Assembly (NCBI RefSeq): GCF_037996645.1
Contig: NZ_JBBMXV010000001.1
Span: 852,268-916,267 of the forward strand
DNA from: Halalkalicoccus tibetensis
GTDB lineage: Archaea > Halobacteriota > Halobacteria > Halobacteriales > Halalkalicoccaceae
DNA length: 64,000 nt
Reading direction: 5' to 3'
A program made the position numbers and the translations under genes. Below are positions 58,061-64,000 of the stretch, piece after piece. The notes under the pieces are model-generated. The model was not told where the DNA came from. It searched no databases and saw only the letters and a list, made by a program, of their open reading frames with translations. Positions within the stretch are counted from its first letter, which is position 1. Each line of letters begins with the position of its first letter.

Positions 58061-58717
58061 ATGGACTCCCCGTTCGACGTCCTCGGGATCGATCCCAGCG
58101 CTGACGACGAGGAGGTAGAGCGGGCGTATCGCCGGCGGGCGAAGGAAACCCACCCGGATCTGGGGGGGTCCGCGGAGGAGTTCAAGCTCGTCACCGCGGC
58201 CTACGAGGCGATCGAGGCCGGGGAGTACGACGCCGACCTGGAGCTCGATCCCGGGGGCGAGGGGAGCACGGCCGACACCGACGACGAACGTCTGGAGACC
58301 CGCGTCGAGTACCTCAACTACGACGTCCTCGTGGACCACGGCTGGGAGCTCGACGACGAGGATCTCTTCGAGAAGGCCGCCGACGCCGGGCTGGATACGG
58401 AGGATCACGGTCGGCTGCTGGTCCAGCCCGGCGAGTCGCTGCTCGAGGCCGCCGAGAACCGCGGGTTCGCCTGGCCCTACGCCTGCCGGGGCGGGGCGTG
58501 TGCGAACTGTGCGGTGACGGTCTGTGAGGGCGAGCTCTCGATGCCGACCAACCACATCCTCCCTCCCGAGATGACCGACCGGGGCCACCGTCTCTCCTGT
58601 AACGGGGTACCGATAACCGAGGAGATGAAGGTCGTCTTCAACGTCAAACACCTGCCCGGCCTCGACGAGCTGCGTCTGCCGCCCCGGCCCTTCGAGAAGG
58701 CCCAGTCCGACGACTGA
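58061..58717 (+). CDS. J-domain / 2Fe-2S ferredoxin fusion protein
   Basis: This 218-residue protein has a J domain (about 1-55) with H-P-D at 31-33, an acidic linker, then the halophilic ferredoxin fold (V-E-Y-L-N-Y-D-V-L at ~82) with cluster ligands Cys142, Cys147, Cys150 and Cys180. Cys155 is an extra cysteine. The fusion is known in haloarchaea and would pair an Hsp70-stimulating module with an electron carrier, possibly for iron-sulfur or redox-linked folding. That role is unproven. It is 40 bases from guaB and convergent with the protease gene. Confidence 0.9.
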   Translation: MDSPFDVLGIDPSADDEEVERAYRRRAKETHPDLGGSAEEFKLVTAAYEAIEAGEYDADLELDPGGEGSTADTDDERLETRVEYLNYDVLVDHGWELDDEDLFEKAADAGLDTEDHGRLLVQPGESLLEAAENRGFAWPYACRGGACANCAVTVCEGELSMPTNHILPPEMTDRGHRLSCNGVPITEEMKVVFNVKHLPGLDELRLPPRPFEKAQSDD

Positions 58718-58719
58718 GC

Positions 58720-59841
58720 TCAGAACGTGTAGCCGTACTCCTCCTGAAGCGCGTACGCGCCGGTGCCCCAGATGTAGTCCTCGCCGGGCCACCAGGTCCG
58801 TGCGTTGTTCAGTCCACAGACCAGCACCTGCTCGTCGGGGTGCTCGGGGTCGGGCGCGTAGGAGACCGAGCCGCTGTCGCCGTCGGTGAACTCGGTCTCG
58901 CTGCCCCACTTGAGCTGGCCGCGCTTGCAGGGATCGCCGTAGACACACGAGATCCCGTCGATCGCCTGGATCCGCCCGGTCGTGTGGCCGCTCATCGCGC
59001 CGACCTTGTGGATGTCGACGCCGCGGGCCTTGAGGTCGGCGAGCCCGAGCCGGGTGAACTGGCCGGCGACCCGTCGCGTCGTGTCGCCGTCGAGCGCGTG
59101 GTCGGGCGTGAACTCGCGCGTCGGGGCGATCAGCGCCAGGTCCTCGCTGTGATACCGCCTGACGACCGACCCGATCTCGATCCGCCCCTCGCTGGTGACG
59201 AGCGTGAGCTCGTCGATGTCGGCGTCCTCGTAGAGGTGTTCCGCCGTCGCGAAGTACCGCTCGCCGCTCCCGGGGTCGTAGATCGCGGGCGCGAGCGTCG
59301 CGAGCCCCTCCGCCTCCCCGCAGGCGACCCCGCCGGGGACCGCGACGCCGCCGTCGGGGTCGAACCGCCGTGCGGGTTCGAGCGTCTCGAACTCGTCGCC
59401 CGTGGACGACTCGAGGATCGAGCCCTCGACGGGCGTGCCGTCGAGGAGGTCGCCGATCCGCTCGACGGCCCCCTCGTGGAGGGCGCCGACCGAGATCGAC
59501 GAGCGGCCGCCGTCCTCGCCCGGGACCACCGAGGCGTTGCGCACGCCCTCGATCGACGACCAGTCGAACGCCTCGTAGCTCGCCAGCGCCGCCTGCAGGT
59601 CGTCGTACCAGTCGGCGCTAACGGTCCTGGTCCGCGGGGTGAGCGAGGTCGGGTCCTCGGGGTCCTCACGGGCGTGGGCGTAGACGATTCGGACGGCCTC
59701 CCCCTTCGAGCCCTCAAACCCCTCGGTAGCGAGATGGCTGGCGCTCGCGGCGCCGATCCCGCCGGCGCCCAACGCCTTGACGAACCGCCGCCGGCTCACG
59801 CGGGGGCGGTCGTACTCACCCCCCGAGCTGCTCCCCTCCAT
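58720..59841 (-). CDS. Tat-exported S1-like serine protease
   Basis: This 373-residue protein has a twin-arginine signal (V-S-R-R-R-F-V-K-A-L-G-A-G-G) without lipobox, so it should be secreted or membrane-tethered by the signal. The mature part has the chymotrypsin-fold triad pattern His202 (A-T-A-E-H-L-Y), Asp234 (H-S-E-D-L-A-L-I) and Ser323 (D-G-D-S-G-S-V), plus the S-G-H-T-T-G-R motif seen in alpha-lytic/streptogrisin proteases, and two Cys near 299 and 305. Activity is likely but untested. Residues ~45-165 may be a propeptide. Confidence 0.78.
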   Translation of the reverse strand: MEGSSSGGEYDRPRVSRRRFVKALGAGGIGAASASHLATEGFEGSKGEAVRIVYAHAREDPEDPTSLTPRTRTVSADWYDDLQAALASYEAFDWSSIEGVRNASVVPGEDGGRSSISVGALHEGAVERIGDLLDGTPVEGSILESSTGDEFETLEPARRFDPDGGVAVPGGVACGEAEGLATLAPAIYDPGSGERYFATAEHLYEDADIDELTLVTSEGRIEIGSVVRRYHSEDLALIAPTREFTPDHALDGDTTRRVAGQFTRLGLADLKARGVDIHKVGAMSGHTTGRIQAIDGISCVYGDPCKRGQLKWGSETEFTDGDSGSVSYAPDPEHPDEQVLVCGLNNARTWWPGEDYIWGTGAYALQEEYGYTF

Positions 59842-60208
59842 TCCTCCCTTCCTGTGGCCCCATACGTTCTTCTCGTACTTCAGTCAATCTCAGTGCGTGA
59901 TAGTATCTCACAGTAACTATTGTGCTCGAGGCCCTGCTACGGAGAATGGGCCCGGGGGTCTCGCGGCGGACCAACGCGAACTACCGCGGCGAGGACGAGG
60001 CGGGCGACATCTCGAGCGGGGTGCTGATCGAGATCGAGGTCGGGTCGGCGACGGCACAGCGTTACTGATCGGGCACACCACCGTCTACGCCCGGTTCCCG
60101 GTACGGAGGAAAAGGCCAGCGGAGGGTCGGCCCCGTTTCGTTCAGCCCGGAACGTTGTTTCGAATACGGTTATACAGTTAAGCGGGCGCGCGGAGTGAGG
60201 TTCATCCG
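59842..60208. other. Intergenic region with a short possible relic
   Basis: A GTG at 59922 opens a 48-codon frame to 60068 (L-E-A-L-L-R-R-M-G-P-G-V, later D-I-S-S-G-V-L-I-E-I-E-V-G-S). It has halophile-like composition but no promoter or match, so it may be a gene remnant. Otherwise I see nothing except a TTATACA element at about 60170-60176 upstream of the next gene. Confidence 0.35.
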
Positions 60209-60466
60209 ATGCAGAACCGACTCCTCCGGGAGCGTTTGGCCGAGACCAGCACCCTCTGTACGTTCCTCGGTCTCCTCGTGATGACCGTCAAGCGGGTTCT
60301 CGCGGGGCTCGAGATCGTCGACCTCGCCCCCTGGGGGTTTTACGTGGGGCTGGCGTTTCTGGCGCTCGCCTCGCTCGCCCTGTTCGGGACGGTCTATCTC
60401 GACGAGCAGTACGCCGACGGTTCCTATCAGGACCGCCGGGAGACGGGCCGGGTCGGCGACCGGTAG
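60209..60466 (+). CDS. Small two-helix membrane protein
   Basis: This 85-residue protein has two hydrophobic segments (about 15-31 and 43-62) and a charged C-terminal tail D-E-Q-Y-A-D-G-S-Y-Q-D-R-R. A TATA-like TTATACA lies 33-39 bases upstream. Typical of conserved haloarchaeal small membrane proteins; function unknown. It is followed by the convergent Lrp-type regulator. Confidence 0.65.
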   Translation: MQNRLLRERLAETSTLCTFLGLLVMTVKRVLAGLEIVDLAPWGFYVGLAFLALASLALFGTVYLDEQYADGSYQDRRETGRVGDR

Positions 60467-60535
60467 CTCCTTCCGTCGTTTCGACCCGGCGCCGGTTCGT
60501 CGACCACCGTGCCGGCAGCCCGCTCCGGAGGCACC

Positions 60536-61063
60536 TCAGGAGTCGTCCAGAACGTCGTCGATCATCGTCTCGGACATGTTCGCGACCGTTCGGTCCCCCG
60601 TCTTGATCTCCTGCATCACGAACGTCGAGGAGGTCTCGTTGACCCCGTCGATCCCGACGATCTTGTCGATCAGTTCGTTCATCTGGGCCCGGTTCTGAAC
60701 GCGTGAATGGACGATGAAGTCCGTATCACCCAGCGTGTAGTACACCTGGTAGACGCCGTCGATCCCGGCGAGCGCTTCGCCGATGTCCTCGGCGTAGCCG
60801 GACTCGTGGGCGACGGACACCTCCGTGATGATCAGCAAGGAGAGGCCGAGCGCGAGCGGGTCCACGTCCGCCGACGTCGACGTGATGACGCCGGAGTTCT
60901 TGAGCTTCTTCAGCCGGTAGTGGATCGCGGATCTCGAGAGATCGAGCGTGTCCGACAGCTCCTCCAAGTTGACGTCGCTATCCCGTTCGACGCGTTCGAG
61001 AATCGCCAAATCGGTTTCGTCCAGATCGACCGCGTCCCGATCCTCGCTCTGCATGGTAGTCAT
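60536..61063 (-). CDS. Lrp/AsnC-family transcriptional regulator
   Basis: This 175-residue protein has an N-terminal HTH (D-L-A-I-L-E-R-V-E-R-D, recognition S-R-S-A-I-H-Y-R-L-K-K-L-K) and a RAM domain (S-L-L-I-I-T-E-V-S-V, Y-T-L-G-D-T-D-F-I-V). The start at 61063 (M-T-T-M-Q) is chosen; an in-frame ATG at 61054 is possible. It lies head-to-head with the lactate permease gene across a 280-base AT-rich region, so it is the obvious candidate regulator of lctP, though that is inference. The extra ~20 C-terminal residues beyond the RAM domain are acidic. Confidence 0.9.
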   Translation of the reverse strand: MTTMQSEDRDAVDLDETDLAILERVERDSDVNLEELSDTLDLSRSAIHYRLKKLKNSGVITSTSADVDPLALGLSLLIITEVSVAHESGYAEDIGEALAGIDGVYQVYYTLGDTDFIVHSRVQNRAQMNELIDKIVGIDGVNETSSTFVMQEIKTGDRTVANMSETMIDDVLDDS

Positions 61064-61244
61064 AGCGGCGGACGGGGTTGAATGTCTGTTGGTGGGCGGC
61101 GGTTCGCGTCGGCAGGGACGCCCGATCCCGTCGCGCTGGTCCGCGGACCGGATCCCCACCGGCGTTTCGGCCTCGAATCGGACTCGTTTCTATAATAATG
61201 GTTAATTAAGAACATTGTACACATACGATCGCGATCATTCCCTA

Positions 61245-61254
61245 ATATTTAACC
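61245..61254 (+). promoter_or_regulatory. TATA box upstream of lctP region
   Basis: AATATTTAAC lies 24-33 bases before an ATG at 61278, implying transcription starts at or near that ATG and not at the GTG at 61342. This bears on whether the annotated lctP start is correct. Confidence 0.6.
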
Positions 61255-61277
61255 ACTACGTTGCAATGGGAGGAACT

Positions 61278-61367
61278 ATGGTAACAACTGTCGGGAGTGG
61301 GTTCTCGATGACCGGAACGCGAACGGGGGGGACTACTGGGGGTGGTGGGTATCCCCACGATAGCTGA
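61278..61367 (+). other. Leader ORF or frameshifted 5' end of lctP
   Basis: A 29-codon frame starts at the ATG 24-33 bases after the TATA box, at the expected leaderless position, and overlaps the start of lctP in another frame. It contains a run of seven G (61325-61331). Removing one G would fuse it to lctP in frame, giving M-V-T-T-V-G-S-G-F-S-M-T-G-T-R-T-G-G then L-L-G-V-V-G-I-P-T. So it is either a true leader peptide or the 5' end of lctP displaced by one base. Confidence 0.45.
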
Positions 61368-63069
61368 GGTCGCCTTCGCCCTCCTGCCCCTGCTGATCGT
61401 CGGAGCCCTTCTGGTGGTGTTCCTCTGGCCGGCGACGCGGGCGACGCCGATCGCGTGGGGGAGCGCCGTCGTGATCGGCTACTTCGTCTGGGGCAACCCG
61501 GTCGAATACCTCGCCGGTGCGTCCATCGTGGGCGCGATGACCGCCTTCGAGATCCTGTGGATCATCTTCGGGGCGCTGGTCCTGCTGTACACGTTGATGG
61601 AGGCCGGCGCGTTCGACAGGATCAACGAGGGGTTCGTCACGGTGTCCGACGATCGGCGGGTGCAGATCGTCCTGCTCGGCTTCTTCCTGACCACGTTCAT
61701 CGAGGGCGCAGCGGGGTTCGGATCGGCGGCGGCGGTCGCGGCACCGCTGATGCTCGCGCTCGGGTTCCCGGCTCTCGCCGCCGTCGTGGCGGCGTTGATC
61801 GGTCACACGATCGCCGTCACCTACGGCGCCGTCGGAACGCCGATCAACATCGGCGTTCAGTCCCCCCTGGAGATCCATCAGGAAACGATCATGGAGGAGG
61901 GAGGGATGAGCCTGACCGAGTACGCGATCGAGGTCTCGGCGTGGGCGGCCACTTATCACGCCATCATCGGGTTCGTCATGCCCCTGTTGGCCGTCGGAAT
62001 GGTCGTTTACTTCTTCACTCCGGAGGAGGACCGATCGCTCGGGCCGATACTCGAGGTCGCACCGCTGTGTCTGTTCGCGGGGATCACCTTCGTGATCCCC
62101 TACTGGCTCTCGGCCTGGTTTCTCACCTACGAGTTCCCGGCGATAATCGGCTCGATGATCGGGGGTGCGGTGACCGTGGCGGTCCTCCGCGCGGGATACC
62201 TCCGACCGGACGACGACTGGGGGTTCCCGCCCCGCGAGGAGTGGCCCGACCACTGGGTCGGGAGCATCGAACCCGGGGCCGACACGAACGGGGAAAGCGA
62301 AGCGAGCACCGCCACCTCGATGTCCCTGCTGCGTGCGTGGGCACCGTACGTCCTCCTCGTGATCCTGCTCGTCCTCACGCGGATCATCGACCCCGTCGCG
62401 GACCTCCTGGTCGAGACGCCCGCCTTCGTCATCGACTGGACCGCGATCTTCGGATACGAGGCCCTGGAAGCCGAGATCGAGTGGGTCAACGCCCCCGGGT
62501 TCTGGTTGCTGGTCAGCGCCCTGATCGCGGTCCCGCTCTACGACATGGACGCTACCCAGGTCACCTCGGCCTGGGCCGAGGCCGCGCGGAAGATAACCGC
62601 CCCGGTGATCGCGCTCGTGTTCGTCATCGCGATGGTCGAGATCATGATCAGCTCCGGCGGCGCGCCGAACGCACCCGAGGTCGGCAGCATGATGGACGTC
62701 CTCGCGACCACGACCGCGGACGTAGCGGGGCCCGTCTATCCGGCGATCGTCGCGCTGATCGGCGCGCTCGGCGCCGGCATGGCGGGCTCCAACACGGTCT
62801 CGAACATCACCTTCGGCAGCTTCCACTTCACCGCCGCACAGGAGCTCGGGCTACCGACGCAGATCATCGTCGCGGCACAGACCGTCGGCGGCGCCATCGG
62901 AAACATCGTCGCGATCCACAACGTCGTCGCCGCGTTGGCGACCGTCGGCCTCGTGGGCCAGGAGGGTCACGTGATCAGGTTCAACCTGGTGCCGGTGCTC
63001 TACTACACGGTCTGTGCGGGGGTCCTGTCGCTCCTCTTCGCGTACGTCCTCTTCCCGAACGTGTTCTGA
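61342..63069 (+). CDS. lctP: L-lactate permease (LctP family)
   Basis: This 575-residue membrane protein has about 12-14 hydrophobic helices and clear LctP sequence: A-T-R-A-T-P-I-A-W near 32, F-I-E-G-A-A-G-F-G-S-A-A-A-V near 119, G-A-V-G-T-P-I-N-I-G, L-G-A-G-M-A-G-S-N-T-V-S-N-I-T-F near 480. It imports lactate or glycolate with protons or sodium. The only start in this frame is GTG at 61342, but promoter position suggests the real start is the ATG at 61278 with a frameshift between. A central acidic linker (about 310-325) precedes the second half. Confidence 0.93.
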   Translation: MVGIPTIAEVAFALLPLLIVGALLVVFLWPATRATPIAWGSAVVIGYFVWGNPVEYLAGASIVGAMTAFEILWIIFGALVLLYTLMEAGAFDRINEGFVTVSDDRRVQIVLLGFFLTTFIEGAAGFGSAAAVAAPLMLALGFPALAAVVAALIGHTIAVTYGAVGTPINIGVQSPLEIHQETIMEEGGMSLTEYAIEVSAWAATYHAIIGFVMPLLAVGMVVYFFTPEEDRSLGPILEVAPLCLFAGITFVIPYWLSAWFLTYEFPAIIGSMIGGAVTVAVLRAGYLRPDDDWGFPPREEWPDHWVGSIEPGADTNGESEASTATSMSLLRAWAPYVLLVILLVLTRIIDPVADLLVETPAFVIDWTAIFGYEALEAEIEWVNAPGFWLLVSALIAVPLYDMDATQVTSAWAEAARKITAPVIALVFVIAMVEIMISSGGAPNAPEVGSMMDVLATTTADVAGPVYPAIVALIGALGAGMAGSNTVSNITFGSFHFTAAQELGLPTQIIVAAQTVGGAIGNIVAIHNVVAALATVGLVGQEGHVIRFNLVPVLYYTVCAGVLSLLFAYVLFPNVF

Positions 63070-63131
63070 ACCGGATGCCGGTCGGAACCGGTTCCGAACT
63101 CGTGGCCGTACTATCGACTACAGGGAGTCGG

Positions 63132-64000
63132 CTAGGACCGGCGAGGGCTGTCCGGCGCGAGCGCGTCGTCGTACAGCTCGATATATAGCTCCCTGATCTC
63201 CTCCTCGGTCGGCTTGCGGGGGTTGTTCGCGGGCGAGCCGGAGTTGATGGCGTCCTCGGCCATCTCGTCGACGATCTCCAGGTACTCGTCGCGGGGCGGA
63301 ACGTCGCCGTGGTCCTCGAGATAGCCGGTCAGGTCGGCGTCCTCACAGAGCGCGAGAACGGCGTCGCTCGCCCGTTCGGCCGCCCCCCGATCCGGGGTGT
63401 CCTCGTCGACGTTCCCCATCAGGCGCCCGATCTCCGCGTACTTCTCCGGCGCGCCGATCACCGAGAACTCCATGACGTACGGGAGCAGGAGGGCGTTGGC
63501 CAGCCCGTGGGGGATATGTAGCTGCGCGCCGAGGGGTCGTGCCATCCCGTGGACGAGCGCCACCGAGGAGTTCGTGAACGCCTGGCCGGCCTGTAGCTGG
63601 CCGATCATCATCTCGGTTCGGGCCTCGATGTTCTCCCCGTTCGCCCAGGCCTTGGTGAACGAGTCCGAGATCCGCCGGATGGCGTTCCGGGCGAAATCGT
63701 CGGGGACGCTGTAGGACTTGATGGAGACGAACGCCTCGATGGCGTGGGTCAGGGCGTCGATACCCGTAAACGAGGTGTGGCTCCGCGGGAGGGAGACGGT
63801 CAGCTCGGGGTCCTCGATCGCGACCTCCGGAACGACGTTCTGCGAGAGGATGAGGAACTTGGTCGACGTCGACTCGTCGGTCACGACGACCGAGCGGGTC
63901 GCCTCGCTCCCGGTTCCCGCCGTCGTGTTCACCGCGATGAGCGGCGGGATCGGGTTGGGGACGCTCTCCTCGCCCGCCCTGTCGGTCCCGAACTCCCGGA
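63132..64000 (-). CDS. Iron-containing alcohol dehydrogenase, 5' end beyond window
   Basis: The C-terminal ~289 residues are visible; the frame is still open at base 64000, with I-P-P-L-I-A-V-N-T-T-A-G-T-G-S-E-A-T preserved, so the GTG at 63932 is internal. This is the class III (iron-dependent) alcohol dehydrogenase family. Metal ligands fit the D in G-I-D-A-L-T-H-A-I-E-A-F and His residues in L-V-H-G-M-A-R-P-L-G-A and I-P-H-G-L-A-N-A. It may oxidise lactaldehyde, glycerol or another alcohol. Its place beside lctP suggests a shared short-chain organic acid or alcohol pathway, which is inference. Confidence 0.9.
   Translation of the reverse strand, partial: REFGTDRAGEESVPNPIPPLIAVNTTAGTGSEATRSVVVTDESTSTKFLILSQNVVPEVAIEDPELTVSLPRSHTSFTGIDALTHAIEAFVSIKSYSVPDDFARNAIRRISDSFTKAWANGENIEARTEMMIGQLQAGQAFTNSSVALVHGMARPLGAQLHIPHGLANALLLPYVMEFSVIGAPEKYAEIGRLMGNVDEDTPDRGAAERASDAVLALCEDADLTGYLEDHGDVPPRDEYLEIVDEMAEDAINSGSPANNPRKPTEEEIRELYIELYDDALAPDSPRRS

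Noticed and set aside
1-64000. CRISPR arrays, rRNA genes, complete insertion sequences
   Set aside because: No regularly spaced repeats, no rRNA-like blocks and no transposase frames were seen on either strand.

Overview
The window is chromosomal DNA from a haloarchaeon (class Halobacteria). The evidence is the high G+C content with G/C-ending codons, very acidic proteins, TATA boxes about 25-30 bases before leaderless start codons, archaellum and archaeal chemotaxis genes, Tat lipoproteins, the Rpa1/Rpap1/Rpe single-stranded-DNA-binding operon, an archaetidylserine decarboxylase, and a tRNA-Trp gene with a large intron. The sequence alone does not fix the genus.

Layout. 1-8.3 kb is the archaellum/chemotaxis region: the end of an archaellin, arlF, arlG, a small acidic protein and cheY run rightward. 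cheA and cheB run leftward with cheW divergent, followed by a KaiC-like ATPase and a related degenerate P-loop protein. Between cheY and cheA the sequence looks like a deletion scar: the first ~36 codons of a cheC run head-on into the first ~94 codons of an antisense cheR. 8.3-16 kb holds a DMT exporter, SRPBCC protein, LrpA1-type regulator, a Tat lipoprotein in an AT-richer stretch, porBA (pyruvate:ferredoxin oxidoreductase), a DICT sensor-domain protein and a 50-residue two-zinc-finger protein. 16-30.2 kb is mostly metabolism: aroC-aroA, an ABC-2 exporter, an M24 peptidase, tyrA, an Rsm22-like methyltransferase, surE, a membrane J-domain protein, a BCCT transporter, a Tat lipoprotein with a propeller-like sequence, and chorismate mutase with the archaeal GHMP shikimate kinase. 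Several aromatic amino-acid steps are thus spread over three operons.

30-45 kb holds two small conserved haloarchaeal genes, an SCP2-like/alpha-beta-hydrolase fusion, a Cdc48-type double AAA ATPase, archaetidylserine decarboxylase, an Lhr-type helicase, an AT-rich acquired patch (38.0-40.4 kb) with an HTH regulator and two unrecognised membrane/exported proteins, then rpa1-rpap1-rpe and a riboflavin/F420-pathway reductase. 45-56 kb is signalling and accessory: a LOV-PAS/GAF/Bat-like protein lacking its expected DNA-binding domain, a protein with a weak Mrr-like N-terminus, a small histidine kinase, a luciferase-like monooxygenase, membrane proteins, a Bat-type HTH regulator, a HalOD1 protein, and tRNA-Trp. 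56.5-64 kb contains guaB, a J-domain/ferredoxin fusion, a Tat-exported S1-type protease, an Lrp regulator, an LctP lactate permease with a possible start-region frameshift, and the C-terminal part of an iron-dependent alcohol dehydrogenase.

The features most worth following up are the cheC'/cheR' junction, which would remove receptor methylation while CheB stays intact; the G-tract before lctP; the Bat-like protein that ends before its HTH; and the AT-rich patch encoding a cysteine-containing exported protein. No CRISPR array, intact insertion sequence or rRNA was seen.
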